A DNA stretch of 64,000 nt from Actinosynnema sp. ALI-1.44 (GCF_001984155.1 NZ_MTQO01000024.1:1-64000), one strand, 5' to 3'. Shown: positions 43,045 through 53,248, counted from the stretch's first letter. Notes: generated from the sequence alone by a model not told the origin. A program made the numbers and translations.

Positions 43045-44966
43045 TCGCGTTCGTCACGTTGGATCGCTGTCGATTCGGCCCAGTATTCCGCGGTGCGGCT
43101 GAGCACACGGGCACGTGCTGGCTCGGGTAGCTCCTCGTGGGCGCGCGTCCTGGCGTAGAGACCGAACAAGTCATCCAGCCGGTAGCGCAGCATTCCCGTC
43201 GAATCCACTCCGACAACGTCCACCAGCCTGCGGTCCACCAGGGAATCGAGGAGCTTTTCGGCCAGCGGCGGCGCGACGTCACCCACGATGGCAGCCACCT
43301 CAGCCGGGAAGTCGAGCCCCTGCAACAGGCTCAGTTTCCACCACAGACTTCTCGCCTCATCCGGCAATCGCCGAACGGTCAGCGCCAGGCTGTCGCGCAC
43401 GTCGAGCCCGCCGTGCGCGAGTTCGTCCAGTCGCCGTTCTGGATCACGCAACCGGTCGGCGAACTGGGCGAGCGAAAGGTAGGACCGCGCGGCGAGCCGC
43501 GCGGCGGCCGACCTGATAGGCAGGGGTAGGTATCCGGTGGCGCGGATGATTTGGTTCCGTGGCCCGGGTTCGGCATGGCAGCGATCGGCGCCGACGATCC
43601 TGGTGAACAGGTCGGTCGCCTCGTCCTGCGACAGGACGCCGACCTCCACCGGAGTGGCCCCTGGCAGGTCGGTCAGGGTGGTGTGGCCCGTAAGAAGCAC
43701 CGCGCTGTCCGGCCCGCCAGGCAACAACTGCTGGGCTTGCGCGGCGTCGGCCACGTCGTCCAGAACGATGAGCATCCGTCGCTCGGCCAGAACGCTGCGG
43801 TACATCGCCGCCCGCCCGCACAGGTCGACTGGAATCCACGAGTCCGAGTAGCCCATTGCGCGCAGGAATCCGCTCAACACCTCGCCGAGGTCGGCGGACA
43901 AGAGGTACGAACCGCCGAGGTCGGCGTAAAGCTGACCATCCGGAAAACGGCTCCGGAGCCGATGCGCGACATGAACAGCCAGCGCTGTCTTGCCGGCACC
44001 ACATCGGCCGAGAAGTGCACAGATCCGTACTCCCCCTCGCCCGTCCACGCTCAGCAGGCGTAACACCTCCGCGACGTGACTCGTTCGGCCCACGAAGTCG
44101 GTGACGCCGGCAGGCAGCTGGGCCGGTTGCAACGGCGGCGCGGCAACCAGCGCCGTGGATTTCCCGGCCAGGATGGTCCGCTGCACCTCCTGCAGCTTCG
44201 GCCCTGGCTCCAAGCCGAGCTGGGCAACCATGGCGCTGCGACCTTCCCGATACGTGGCCAGCGCCTCGGCGCGGCGACCGTCTCCGGTAAGAGCCAGCAT
44301 CAACTGGCAACGGAGACGTTCCCGCAACGGGTTCTCATGGACCAAAGTGGTCAGCTCGGTGACCAGCTCTGTGGTCCTGCCTGAGGCGAGCTCCAACTCG
44401 ATGCACTCCTCGAGCACGGTGAGCCTGCGCTCCGCCCACATAACGGCCGCCGCCTGTACAAGCGCACTGTCGATCTCAGCGAGCACTGGGCCGCGGAACA
44501 AGTGCAAGGCTTCGCGGAACACGGAGATCGCGGTCGTGTTGTCGCCGTTGGAACGGGCGACCTTAGCCTCGCTCACCTGCCTGTCGAACACACCTGTGTC
44601 CACCCAATCCTCGGGGAGGTGCAGGGCGTAGCCCGACATGGTCGTCGCGATCAACCCATCCTTGGCCCCACCTCGCACGAACGATCTGCGCAGGCGCCAG
44701 ACACAGGTCTGGATCTGCTCCGCGGCCGTCTTCGGCGGACGTCCGTTCCACACCGCTTCCACCAGCCGGTCGGTCGAAACAGGCTTGTTCACATCCATCA
44801 GGAGAAGGGCGAGGACGATGAGTTGCCGGCTCTTGCCCGGCGAGACCAACCGTCCGTTGATCGACGCTTCGAGCGTGCCGAGTACACAGAACAACGCAAC
44901 CCCCAGGACGACAACAACGCCCGGATCTCGTTCGCTCTCCCATGATCGTCGTTCGTCGCCCGCCAA
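43041..44966 (-). CDS. AfsR-like SARP regulator with ATPase domain, up to 641 aa
   Basis: An OmpR-like winged helix and bacterial transcriptional activation domain are seen first (VLGTLEASING...LIVLALLLMDVNKPVSTDRL; then IQTCVWRLRRSFV). After them comes an NB-ARC ATPase with P-loop LLGRCGAGKTALAVHVA and Walker B RMLIVLDDV, ending in winged-helix-like residues. No C-terminal TPR set is present, so it is shorter than classical AfsR. The start is uncertain: TTG 44966 is the longest option, but TTG 44894 after a G-rich stretch gives a more typical SARP N terminus. It is likely a pathway regulator of the cluster to the right. Confidence 0.85.
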   Translation of the reverse strand: MAGDERRSWESERDPGVVVVLGVALFCVLGTLEASINGRLVSPGKSRQLIVLALLLMDVNKPVSTDRLVEAVWNGRPPKTAAEQIQTCVWRLRRSFVRGGAKDGLIATTMSGYALHLPEDWVDTGVFDRQVSEAKVARSNGDNTTAISVFREALHLFRGPVLAEIDSALVQAAAVMWAERRLTVLEECIELELASGRTTELVTELTTLVHENPLRERLRCQLMLALTGDGRRAEALATYREGRSAMVAQLGLEPGPKLQEVQRTILAGKSTALVAAPPLQPAQLPAGVTDFVGRTSHVAEVLRLLSVDGRGGVRICALLGRCGAGKTALAVHVAHRLRSRFPDGQLYADLGGSYLLSADLGEVLSGFLRAMGYSDSWIPVDLCGRAAMYRSVLAERRMLIVLDDVADAAQAQQLLPGGPDSAVLLTGHTTLTDLPGATPVEVGVLSQDEATDLFTRIVGADRCHAEPGPRNQIIRATGYLPLPIRSAAARLAARSYLSLAQFADRLRDPERRLDELAHGGLDVRDSLALTVRRLPDEARSLWWKLSLLQGLDFPAEVAAIVGDVAPPLAEKLLDSLVDRRLVDVVGVDSTGMLRYRLDDLFGLYARTRAHEELPEPARARVLSRTAEYWAESTAIQRDERE

Positions 44967-45048
44967 GCATCACGTGTTCGCGTAGGTCATCGGCTGGCAC
45001 ACCGTGGTGCCGACGACTCCGGGCGCGGCCCGTTCACCCGAATAGCGG

Positions 45049-47859
45049 TCACGCGATCCCATGCCGGCCCGCCTCCCGGGCCAGGACATGGCGAGTCAAG
45101 TCGACTCGGCTGCTCACACCGAGCTTGGCGAAGCAGCGCCGCAGGTGGCTGTCCACCGTATGCGGGGACAGGCGTAACTCCCGGGCGATCTCGCGGTTGG
45201 TCATGCCGTGGGCCACCAGCCGGATCACGCGCAGCTCCGATGGTGTCAGGCTCGCCCAGCCCTGCCGGTCACGGTTCCCGTCCCGGCGGGGTCTTCCGCG
45301 AACGCCGAGCGCGGGCAGTCTGCTCCGGACACGCGCGGTGTCGCGCTGGGCGCCACTGGTCTCGTACAGCTCTTCGGCCTGCCGGATCAATCCCGATACC
45401 TGCGATCGCTGACCCGCCATGTGCTCGGTGACCGCCAGGTCCTCCAGAGCCGACGCCGTGGCAAGCGGCCGTGGACCGGCCCGGAATACCTCGACCGCCC
45501 TTGCCAGCGCGTCGATGTTTTCGCGCAGCAGCCCTTCGGCGTGCATCGCGGAGCCGACCAGCGAGTTCGAGGCCGGATTGCGGTCGGCGAGGTCGCTCGC
45601 GGACTCGACCACGGTCTCCGCATCCACGACCCTGCCGGTACGCAACGCCATCCGCACGATCTGTGCCGCCGCCATCGGCTCGTGGACGAGCAACGACGGT
45701 CCCAGCCACCTTCCCGTGCCGGACTGGCCGACACCTGTCAGCCTGTCCAACGCGAGATCGGGACGGCCCATCGCGTCGTGCAGCCCGGCGAACGCCCAGT
45801 TGAGCTCCACGAAGTCGCCGTCCTGACCGGCGCCGCGTAGTCGCTCGGCTCCGCCAAGGTAGCCCTCCGCCATGCCAAGATCGGCTCGATGGATCGACAA
45901 ACGTGCGAACAACGCCATCAGGAGCACGGACGCGCCAACCGAGTTGATCCGCTCCGCAGTGCCCAGCCCTTGATCAGCCTCCTTCCACGCATCGTCCAGC
46001 ATGCCCGAGGCCATCCGCAGTTCCGCTCGGCGCAGCCGGTACAACGGTCGCGGCCAAGCCGTGCCGAGCCGGTCGGCGTCGCGCTGCCCGCTCGCACACA
46101 CCGAGCCGGCCTCGTCGAATCGGTCGGCTGTCGTCAGTACCTGGCACAAACTCAGCCGGGTATGTCGCCGAAGCGAGTCGTCACCTGCCTCGTCGGCAAT
46201 CCGAACGGACTCCCTGGCCAATGTCAGGCCGCGGTCGAGGTCACCTGCCGCCCTGGCGACCAGGGCGCGCACCGCGATCCCACTGCATCGCGCTGCCGCG
46301 GACCGTCCGTCGGCAGAGTGTTCGATCGCATCGAGCGCCACCAGGTCGGCCGAAGCGAAATCTTGCATTCCGATCAGGCCACATGCCTGGATCGCGAGCA
46401 GGTCCGCCTTGGCCGCATCGGGAGTACTCACCCTGGCGAGCGCGCGCTCGGTGTACTCGACAACCCGGGCATTGGAGCCGACGAGGTGCAACGCCTCCGA
46501 CACCGCTACCAGCAGGCTTGCCTGCTCGGTGTCCTCGAGTCCATTGCGCAGCCGCTCCTCGGCCAACTCGATCGCCTCGGCCCCCCGGCCCGCGGTGATC
46601 AGCAACCGCACTGCCTCCGCGACGAACGGCGCTCGCGCGGCTTCGTGCGGACCGATCACGCCCAGAAGCCGGATGATCAGGTCCGCCGCGGTGTTGGGCG
46701 CTGCGGGCCCGACTCTGTCGACGACCAATCGGAGAATCTCCGCGCCATCCTCGCCTGCGACGTATCCGCTACGGATGAGGTGCTCCGCCGCCTCCGCGGG
46801 CGAACGACCTTCACGACGCGCGGCCGAAGCGATCTCGCGGTGCAGCGCCGAGCGCACCGGACCGGGCAATCCGTCGTAGAGCGCCTCGCGGATCAGGTCA
46901 TGCCGGAAGGTCAACTCGGCGCCGTCCCCCACGAGCACGGCGGCATGGATCGCCTCCGTGGTCACCGTCAGCAACTCCGGTATGCCGCCGCTGGTCAGGA
47001 CGGCGACCTCGTGCACCGTGAACGGCCTGCCAAGCACAGCCGCCGCAGACAGCATCCGGCGAGCCTCGTCGGAGAGGGGGAGCAGATACTGATCGACCAC
47101 TGCGACGAAGCCGTGCGGCAGTCCCTCCGCATCGGCCAGCACCGCTTCACCCGACACGATGCGCACTCGCCCGGCGGTTCGAGCCGCGGTAAGCAGTCCT
47201 TCCAGTAGAAACGGGTTGCCATCGCAGCGGGCAGCCATCTCGACCACCCCTGCGCCGGGGTCCCCACCCAGGAGGTTGGCGCACATTTCGATGGCCGCAT
47301 CCGGCGAGATGGGTCCCAATCGGTGCGGGCTTGCGCCCCGAGCCAGCAAATGGTCGATACTGGCCTGCGCCCGTCCGCCTGCTGGGACGGGCCTGCGGAT
47401 CAACAACCACAGCACCGGCGAGGCAGCGAACACGTCGACAAGTACCCGCAACATCAGTGTGGTTACCTCGTCCGCCCAGTGCGCGTCGTCCAGCGCGACG
47501 AGCACGGGCTTGCGGGAAGACCAGCCGTCCAGGCGCGCACGGACCTCGGCGATCAGGATGCTGGGGTCTTGCTCGGAGTTGACCAACTCGAGAGCATCCG
47601 TCCTTCGCGGTGGCCCTCCTGCGTTGAAGAGTCCGCGCAGCGCGCGTGCCGGAACCAGGCTGTCGAGCTCGGATGCCTGAGCGCGGGCAACGATGAATCC
47701 CCGGGCACGGGCCTCCGCGACCACGACGTCCAGCACGCGGCTCTTGCCAATGCCCGCGACTCCCTCGACCACCACGCAACCGCCCTGCCCCGACTGGGCA
47801 GCGGCCAACCAGTGTCTCAACTCGGAGAGCGATTGTTCTCTTCCCACCAGTGGAAACAT
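45049..47859 (-). CDS. LAL-type LuxR regulator, 936 aa
   Basis: The start MFPLVGREQ at 47859 puts the conserved V-G-R-E motif at the N terminus. A P-loop (VVEGVAGIGKSRVLD) and Walker B (VLVALDDAHWADE) follow within 150 residues, then a long helical region and a C-terminal LuxR HTH (LTPSELRVIRLVAHGMTNRE; third helix LSPHTVDSHLRRCF). This is the large ATP-binding LuxR family whose members activate antibiotic clusters. It is divergent from the dTDP-glucose synthase gene across 342 bases. Confidence 0.9.
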   Translation of the reverse strand: MFPLVGREQSLSELRHWLAAAQSGQGGCVVVEGVAGIGKSRVLDVVVAEARARGFIVARAQASELDSLVPARALRGLFNAGGPPRRTDALELVNSEQDPSILIAEVRARLDGWSSRKPVLVALDDAHWADEVTTLMLRVLVDVFAASPVLWLLIRRPVPAGGRAQASIDHLLARGASPHRLGPISPDAAIEMCANLLGGDPGAGVVEMAARCDGNPFLLEGLLTAARTAGRVRIVSGEAVLADAEGLPHGFVAVVDQYLLPLSDEARRMLSAAAVLGRPFTVHEVAVLTSGGIPELLTVTTEAIHAAVLVGDGAELTFRHDLIREALYDGLPGPVRSALHREIASAARREGRSPAEAAEHLIRSGYVAGEDGAEILRLVVDRVGPAAPNTAADLIIRLLGVIGPHEAARAPFVAEAVRLLITAGRGAEAIELAEERLRNGLEDTEQASLLVAVSEALHLVGSNARVVEYTERALARVSTPDAAKADLLAIQACGLIGMQDFASADLVALDAIEHSADGRSAAARCSGIAVRALVARAAGDLDRGLTLARESVRIADEAGDDSLRRHTRLSLCQVLTTADRFDEAGSVCASGQRDADRLGTAWPRPLYRLRRAELRMASGMLDDAWKEADQGLGTAERINSVGASVLLMALFARLSIHRADLGMAEGYLGGAERLRGAGQDGDFVELNWAFAGLHDAMGRPDLALDRLTGVGQSGTGRWLGPSLLVHEPMAAAQIVRMALRTGRVVDAETVVESASDLADRNPASNSLVGSAMHAEGLLRENIDALARAVEVFRAGPRPLATASALEDLAVTEHMAGQRSQVSGLIRQAEELYETSGAQRDTARVRSRLPALGVRGRPRRDGNRDRQGWASLTPSELRVIRLVAHGMTNREIARELRLSPHTVDSHLRRCFAKLGVSSRVDLTRHVLAREAGRHGIA

Positions 47860-48201
47860 GATCGGCGTCCCTCGCCAGCCGCCATACCCCTTTACACGAC
47901 ACCACAACGATAGCGATGACCGACTGTATTGCGCATCTGCTCACAGCGATCGCCGCGCAAATCGTGTTCGACGGCCGTCTGCTCCGTGATGTCACCAATA
48001 ATCCACGCGGGTCAGGGCCCACACCGCCGGATGGCATCCCTTGGGTGTCGCAAGGCCAACTGGCCACGCTGTCGGCGCGCACAAACGCAGTTGCTTCGCG
48101 GGCTCACCGGTGCGACTTCTGTAGCGACACTTGATGACGCTCCCACAATCAAGCGCCAGACTCTCGACTCACAGCGGAACCAAAGCGGCGGAAGGTGTCA
48201 C
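47860..48201. promoter_or_regulatory. Divergent promoter region between LAL regulator and rmlA
   Basis: No gene is supported here. It contains an inverted repeat CTTGAT/ATCAAG (48130-48135 and 48148-48153) 49 bases before the rmlA start, which could be an operator. Promoter boxes are not clear enough to mark. Confidence 0.35.
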
Positions 48202-49095
48202 ATGAAGGGGATCATCCTGGCAGGCGGCAGCGGAACTCGTCTGTACCCCATCACCCTGGGTGTGTCCAAACAACTGCTCCCCGTATACGACAAACCGATG
48301 ATCTACTACCCCCTGTCGGTGCTGATGCTCGCAGGCATCCGGGACATCCTGGTCATCTCGTCACCCGCCGACCTGGACGGTTTCCGCAGGCTACTCGGCG
48401 ACGGAGCACCACTCGGCCTTTCCATCAGCTACGCCGAGCAGGACGAACCGCGTGGCCTCGCCGACGCGTTCGTCATCGGCGCGGCCCACATCGGCTCGGA
48501 CTCGGTGGCGCTGGTGCTCGGCGACAACATTTTTCACGGCCCGGGCTTCTCGGCGGTGGTGCGGCGCAGCATGCACGCAATCGTCGGCTGTGTACTCTTC
48601 GGTTACCCGGTGCAGAATCCCGAGCGTTACGGCGTGGGCGAGGTGGACAGCCGTGGTCACCTGATCTCCATCGAGGAAAAGCCCGCCCATCCGCGATCGG
48701 ACCGGGCGATCACCGGGCTCTACCTTTACGACAACGATGTTGTGGACATCGCTCGAGGACTCCGGCCGTCGGCACGCGGCGAACTGGAGATCACCGACGT
48801 CAACCAGGTCTACCTCAAGCGCGGCAAAGCACGTCTCGTCGATCTCGGGCGCGGGTTCGCCTGGCTGGACACCGGAACCCACGACTCACTGACTGAGGCA
48901 AGCCAGTACGTCCAGATCCTGGAGCACCGGCAGGGCACCCGAATCGCCTGTATCGAAGAGATCGCGCTGCGAATGGGCTTCATCGACCAGGATGCCTGCC
49001 ACCGGCTCGGCGAGGCGCTCGCCAAATCCGGTTACGGCCAGTACGTGATGGACATCGCCACCGCCACACCACCGGGCCTGCTCGTGGCCAAATGA
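48202..49095 (+). CDS. rmlA: Glucose-1-phosphate thymidylyltransferase, 297 aa
   Basis: The nucleotidyltransferase signature is at the N terminus ([20 protein letters not shown]), with the sugar-binding [10 protein letters not shown] and YGVGEVD...SIEEKP segments and the [10 protein letters not shown] motif. Length equals that of RmlA enzymes. It makes dTDP-glucose from glucose-1-phosphate and dTTP, the first step of deoxysugar synthesis. It is the only rightward gene of the cluster in the window and converges on the 3-ketoreductase gene. The next enzyme, the 4,6-dehydratase, is not in the window. Confidence 0.95.
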   Translation: MKGIILAGGSGTRLYPITLGVSKQLLPVYDKPMIYYPLSVLMLAGIRDILVISSPADLDGFRRLLGDGAPLGLSISYAEQDEPRGLADAFVIGAAHIGSDSVALVLGDNIFHGPGFSAVVRRSMHAIVGCVLFGYPVQNPERYGVGEVDSRGHLISIEEKPAHPRSDRAITGLYLYDNDVVDIARGLRPSARGELEITDVNQVYLKRGKARLVDLGRGFAWLDTGTHDSLTEASQYVQILEHRQGTRIACIEEIALRMGFIDQDACHRLGEALAKSGYGQYVMDIATATPPGLLVAK

Positions 49096-49109
49096 ACGGG
49101 CCACCGCGA

Positions 49110-49155
49110 CCGGCTGACGGACCGGACCGATACTCAGGTTCCGACAGTCAGCCGG
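49110..49155. terminator. Hairpin between convergent sugar genes
   Basis: CCGGCTGAC (49110-49118) and GTCAGCCGG (49147-49155) form a perfect 9-bp stem over a 28-base loop between the stops of rmlA and the 3-ketoreductase gene; the right arm overlaps the latter's stop codon. Confidence 0.5.
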
Positions 49156-50137
49156 CCGGTCGAGTCCCATGCCACCGAATGTCGTCGATCAACCTCGCCT
49201 GAACCACTACGGTGTCGGCGTCCAGGACAGACCCCGCACGCACCGCGCCGGTGAACGCGGCGACGCTGGCCGCGTATTGATCGTCGCTCGGCAGGGTCAG
49301 CTGTTCCCGACGGTCCTGACACGCAAGCCGCACGACAGGCCGATGCCCAGGTGGCGGGGTGAAAACATGGTCCAGGGACAGTCGGCCGTCAGTTCCGAGA
49401 AACTCATAGTGGGAGGTGTAGGCGTGGCGGAGGCCGAATGACAACTGGGCAGTGACCCCATCGTCCCGTCTCAGCAGCGCAGCGCCGCCCACATCGACGC
49501 CAAGTACATTGTCATGGCTGAGAGAGGCTCCCATGACAGTCAGATTCGCACCGAGGAGCAGTTGTGCCGCCCGCACCGGGTAGCCACCGACGTCCAGCAC
49601 GGCTCCCCCGCCAAGCTCGGCGGAATAGCGGATATCACTCTGCGGACGCGGGGGGATCGCGAACGTCGCGGCGAACGAGCGCACTGTGCCGATGGCTCCG
49701 TCATCCAGCAGTCGGCGCACGGCCGCGTGCTGGCTGTGCCGATGGAACATGAAGTTCTCCATCAGTACCCGCTGCTGCCGGTGTGCCAGCATGGCTACCC
49801 TGGCGGTCTCGGCCCCGGATGTCGTGAGCGGCTTTTCGGCGAGTACATGCTTGCCTGCCATCAGCGCCCGCGCGATCCACTCCGCGTGCAGGGCCGACGG
49901 CAACGGGATGTAGACCGCGTCCACATCGGTTCGGTCGAGGAGCGTCTGGTAGCCGAGCACGGGTTCGCCCCCGAAGTGGGCGGCCAGCGCCCGTGCCTTG
50001 CCCAAAGTCCTACTGGCAACCGCAACCAGCCGGATACCCGACGTGGTGGCGACTGCGGGTAGTACCCGGCGCGCGGCGACATCGGCACAGCCGAGCACAC
50101 CCAGCCGGATCGGCGCGGCATCGTCGGCGGCGCTCAT
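49148..50137 (-). CDS. NDP-hexose 3-ketoreductase (Gfo/Idh/MocA family), 329 aa
   Basis: An N-terminal dinucleotide fold (RLGVLGCADVAARRVLPAV) and the catalytic EKP motif (E101-K102-P103) place it in the Gfo/Idh/MocA family. The overall pattern (MENFMFHRHSQHAAVRRLL, then GGGAVLDVGGYPVRAAQLLL) matches deoxysugar 3-ketoreductases such as the OleW/SpnN/UrdT group. It reduces the 3-keto group left by the 2,3-dehydratase encoded three genes away, giving a 2,6-dideoxy-4-keto sugar. Cofactor NADPH is expected for the family. Confidence 0.88.
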   Translation of the reverse strand: MSAADDAAPIRLGVLGCADVAARRVLPAVATTSGIRLVAVASRTLGKARALAAHFGGEPVLGYQTLLDRTDVDAVYIPLPSALHAEWIARALMAGKHVLAEKPLTTSGAETARVAMLAHRQQRVLMENFMFHRHSQHAAVRRLLDDGAIGTVRSFAATFAIPPRPQSDIRYSAELGGGAVLDVGGYPVRAAQLLLGANLTVMGASLSHDNVLGVDVGGAALLRRDDGVTAQLSFGLRHAYTSHYEFLGTDGRLSLDHVFTPPPGHRPVVRLACQDRREQLTLPSDDQYAASVAAFTGAVRAGSVLDADTVVVQARLIDDIRWHGTRPAG

Positions 50138-50170
50138 CCGCCCACCTGCTCGATCGCCACGGCCCTGACC

Positions 50171-51046
50171 TCAACTCGCCAGCCGGTCGGCTGAGAGCAG
50201 GTCATGGTGCAGTTGTTGCACATCGGCGCAGGGGTCAAGACCCAGTTCCTCGTTCAGTACTGTCCGGAGACCCCGGTAGACATCCAGCGCGTCGCTGCGG
50301 CGTCCGCTACGGTCCAGCACCCTGATCAGTTGACCCTGCAACCCCTCATCGAGTGGGTTCGTGGCCACCAGGGATCGTAGTTCTCCAACCAGTTCCCGGT
50401 GCAACCCGATCTCGATCTCGGCCTCGATCCGAAGATGGCGTGCATGGTGCCGTTGCTCCGTCAAGTCCACGGCGTACGCCGACAGCCGAGGCCCACAGTT
50501 CACATTCGCCAGCGGCGGACCGGACCACAGCGAGAGCCCGTCCCGAAACAAACCGGCCGCCTCCTTGTAGTGGCGGCGATGCCATGCCTCCCTGCCCTCC
50601 TGACACAGCCGCTGGAACACGAACATGTCGATCTGATCGCGATCGACCATCAACACATATCCCGGCGCCTTGGTGACGAGCATGTCGTCACCGTTTCCGG
50701 CAAACCCACCGCTTTCGATCATCCTTCGCAACTGATACACATAGGTCTGCACAGTCGTGCGCGCATTTCGCGACGGCGGTCCCGACCACAACTCCTCGAT
50801 GATCGAATCAGTGTGCACCGGCCGACCCGCCCGGAGAATGACCATCGCCAGCAACTGCAATAACTTCGGCGCCGTCGGCGCGTAGTCGTCACCCCCCTTG
50901 ACAGCCTCCACCGCACCCAGCACAGCGAAGCGCACGATCCTACTGTCATCCGCCCTACTGTCATCCGCGACCTTGGCGAGGCGGCCGGGGCCACCCGAAA
51001 CCACAACCCCAGGAATCGCCACATACTCCTTCTGCGTCGTACCCAT
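50171..51046 (-). CDS. SARP-family pathway activator, about 291 aa
   Basis: An OmpR-type winged helix (VRFAVLGAVEAV, then LLQLLAMVILRAGRPVHTDS and TVQTYVYQLRRMIES) is followed by a bacterial transcriptional activation domain (ELVGELRSLVATNPLDEGLQ). There is no ATPase part, so it is a small SARP like those inside type II polyketide clusters. ATG 51046 is chosen; ATG 51061 is possible. A heptamer-type direct repeat with 11-bp spacing lies about 120 bases upstream, the arrangement SARPs bind. Confidence 0.9.
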   Translation of the reverse strand: MGTTQKEYVAIPGVVVSGGPGRLAKVADDSRADDSRIVRFAVLGAVEAVKGGDDYAPTAPKLLQLLAMVILRAGRPVHTDSIIEELWSGPPSRNARTTVQTYVYQLRRMIESGGFAGNGDDMLVTKAPGYVLMVDRDQIDMFVFQRLCQEGREAWHRRHYKEAAGLFRDGLSLWSGPPLANVNCGPRLSAYAVDLTEQRHHARHLRIEAEIEIGLHRELVGELRSLVATNPLDEGLQGQLIRVLDRSGRRSDALDVYRGLRTVLNEELGLDPCADVQQLHHDLLSADRLAS

Positions 51047-51165
51047 CTTCGTCCCTATCAACCCACGATCGACCGTGGGATTTTGTTGGCACAGAATTGG
51101 TCGCGCATCTCGGATGACGACGTCCTATGACAGTGAAGTGTACCTAGTTCAGAGTGACACACGTG

Positions 51166-51184
51166 GCTCTCACGGCGCTCTCAC
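51166..51184. promoter_or_regulatory. Candidate SARP binding site
   Basis: GCTCTCAC is repeated exactly at 51166-51173 and 51177-51184, an 11-bp period equal to one DNA turn. SARPs recognise two such same-face direct repeats. It lies upstream of the SARP gene, suggesting autoregulation. Confidence 0.5.
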
Positions 51185-51248
51185 ATTCCGGACGCGGCTC
51201 TGACTTGGTTCCACATCCTCCGGGAGTGCCGGCCTCTCTCGCACAGGT

Positions 51249-51830
51249 TCATGTCCTGTATGGACGCTTGGCCCTCGCGTCCCGAAGCGCGTGGCCCCAC
51301 CAGATGAGCTGATCGAGCATGGACTTGGCGGCCGCATTGCACTCTTCGGGTGCCTTTGCCTGGCCATCGGGCTCGAACTGGCTCCACGCGCCGTGAAAGC
51401 TGACCGTGTCGCGAATCGTGACCGCGTGCAGCTCCGCGAACACCTGGCGAAGGTGCTCCACCGCCCGCAGCCCACCCGCCATGCCGCCGTAGGAGACAAA
51501 ACCGATCGGCTTGGCGTGCCACTCCTTGGAGTGCCAGTCGATCGCGCTCTTCAGCGATGCCGGAAAGCTGTGGTTGTACTCGGGGGTCACCACGACGAAC
51601 GCGTCTGCCGCCGCCAGCCGCGATGCCACCGCGGCCACCTCCGGCCCGGGCTCGTCTCCGAAATCGGAAAGCGTCTCGGGCAACTTCGCATCGGCCAAAT
51701 CGATCACATCCACGGCCAGGTCAGCGTGCCGCTCGGTCTGTTCGACAAACCACGCGGCCACAGTCGGCCCGAAACGGCCTTTCCTGGTACTACCGATGAT
51801 GACGGCAATACGGATGCGCTCGTTCGTCAT
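51249..51830 (-). CDS. NADPH-dependent FMN reductase, 193 aa
   Basis: The flavodoxin-like phosphate-binding start IAVIIGSTRKGRFG and the VVVTPEYNHSFPASLKSAID motif identify the NADPH-dependent FMN reductase family. Length is typical. It starts 2 bases after the 2,3-dehydratase stop, so the two are one operon. In the cluster it may supply reduced flavin to an oxygenase or electrons to the Fe-S C-3 dehydrase; neither can be shown from sequence. Confidence 0.9.
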   Translation of the reverse strand: MTNERIRIAVIIGSTRKGRFGPTVAAWFVEQTERHADLAVDVIDLADAKLPETLSDFGDEPGPEVAAVASRLAAADAFVVVTPEYNHSFPASLKSAIDWHSKEWHAKPIGFVSYGGMAGGLRAVEHLRQVFAELHAVTIRDTVSFHGAWSQFEPDGQAKAPEECNAAAKSMLDQLIWWGHALRDARAKRPYRT

Positions 51831-51832
51831 GA

Positions 51833-53248
51833 CTATCCTTCCGGTAGTGCGGAAAGCTCTGGCACATCGGACGACCTACCGATGTCACGTCGCCCCCTCG
51901 TGCCAACAGCACGGTCCGGTTCGCCCGCGAGGCAGCTCAGCAGGCAGCGCGCCGCGACGTTGACGTGGTTCCCGTAGCGAATGAAACCGGTCAACTGACT
52001 CACCGTCATCCAGCAGAAATCATCGGGAACGTCGAGGTCGAAGTCCTGGCCGACATCGACGACGAGGTACTGGTTCTCCGCGTGGAAGAAGCGGCCCCCT
52101 TCCTCTGAATGCACGACATCGACGATGGTGCTCGACGACGACGCCCGAGAGAAAGCTTCTAGGTACCACGGATGCCGCTCGGCCGGAAGCCCGGCGTAGT
52201 TGGCTGGGATGCAGTTCACCGTCGGCGACATCTCGACCACATCGTGCGTTCCGGCTTCCGTCCGCGCCTGCACCAATATGTGGAACACACCGGCAATCTG
52301 CCGCCCGAGAAAACCGATCACACCCCGGTCGACGGGTGCGAGCATTGGCTGCGACCACTGACTCACCTCGCGGCTGCTCGCCTGCACATTCACCCCGATA
52401 ACCGAGAAGTACCTCTTTTCTTCGTGCACGATCTCGCCGGAAGAACGCACCCAATGCGGCAATCCGGACAACGGCAACTCCCGCCGGGTAAGGTAGTATC
52501 GGGATTTGACCTCGGTGAACCAGCTCAGCAGTTGCTCGACCGAATGTAGCGGGTCACCGCCGGGGCCGAGGTCGGTGCTGAGCGGTCCCGCCCTGTCGAG
52601 GCTGGTTTCAGTGAAGAAGAAGGGAATTCCCGACAACACGGTCCGCGCATCCATGTTCACCAGATTGGGAACCCTCATCAGGGTCGCGAGTTGCTCGAGA
52701 CTTAGCCAGCAGAAATCGTCGAGCGGCGGCAACTCCTCCGCCACTTCGACGATCATATTGCGGTTCCGCTTGTTCAGGAACCATGAACCCTGTTCCGACT
52801 GCAGCGCGTCGAATACCGCGCGGCCACCGCGAGGGGCCATGAAGTGGTCCAGGTAGGGCACCGGATTACCCTGATGTACCCGCGTGTAGTTACTGCGGGT
52901 CGCCTGCACCGTCGGTGACAACTGGAGTAGGTTGATGTTGCCAGGTTCCATCTTCGCCTGCATGAGACAGTAGACCGTCCCATTGGCCACCGTCATGACG
53001 ATGCCAAGGATACCGATCTCCGGCTGAAGAATGATCGGCTGCGTCCAGGAATTCGTATCCCGATGATCGGTACACACCTCGAGCCCGCGTATCGAGAAAA
53101 ACTTTCCGCTCCGATGCGCGACGTCTCCGGTCTGGTCGTGGATGTGCCAGCCATCCATCATATCCAGAGAAGTCCTGGTGACTTCATACTCGTTTTCCTG
53201 GTTTCGCTCGGCAAACCATTCGTAGAACTCCGCCAGATCGTGGAACAC
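51833..53248 (-). CDS. NDP-hexose 2,3-dehydratase, 471 aa
   Basis: The protein consists of two related halves of about 210 residues, each ending in the same segment (DDFCWLSLEQLATLMRVPN and DDFCWMTVSQLTGFIRYGN), the hallmark of the TylX3/OleV/UrdS dehydratase family. It removes water across C2-C3 of dTDP-4-keto-6-deoxyglucose as the first step of 2-deoxygenation. The GTG at 53248 is chosen because GGGAGG lies seven bases upstream and the length then equals the family's; the frame is open for 57 more codons that look unrelated. Confidence 0.93.
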   Translation of the reverse strand: MFHDLAEFYEWFAERNQENEYEVTRTSLDMMDGWHIHDQTGDVAHRSGKFFSIRGLEVCTDHRDTNSWTQPIILQPEIGILGIVMTVANGTVYCLMQAKMEPGNINLLQLSPTVQATRSNYTRVHQGNPVPYLDHFMAPRGGRAVFDALQSEQGSWFLNKRNRNMIVEVAEELPPLDDFCWLSLEQLATLMRVPNLVNMDARTVLSGIPFFFTETSLDRAGPLSTDLGPGGDPLHSVEQLLSWFTEVKSRYYLTRRELPLSGLPHWVRSSGEIVHEEKRYFSVIGVNVQASSREVSQWSQPMLAPVDRGVIGFLGRQIAGVFHILVQARTEAGTHDVVEMSPTVNCIPANYAGLPAERHPWYLEAFSRASSSSTIVDVVHSEEGGRFFHAENQYLVVDVGQDFDLDVPDDFCWMTVSQLTGFIRYGNHVNVAARCLLSCLAGEPDRAVGTRGRRDIGRSSDVPELSALPEG

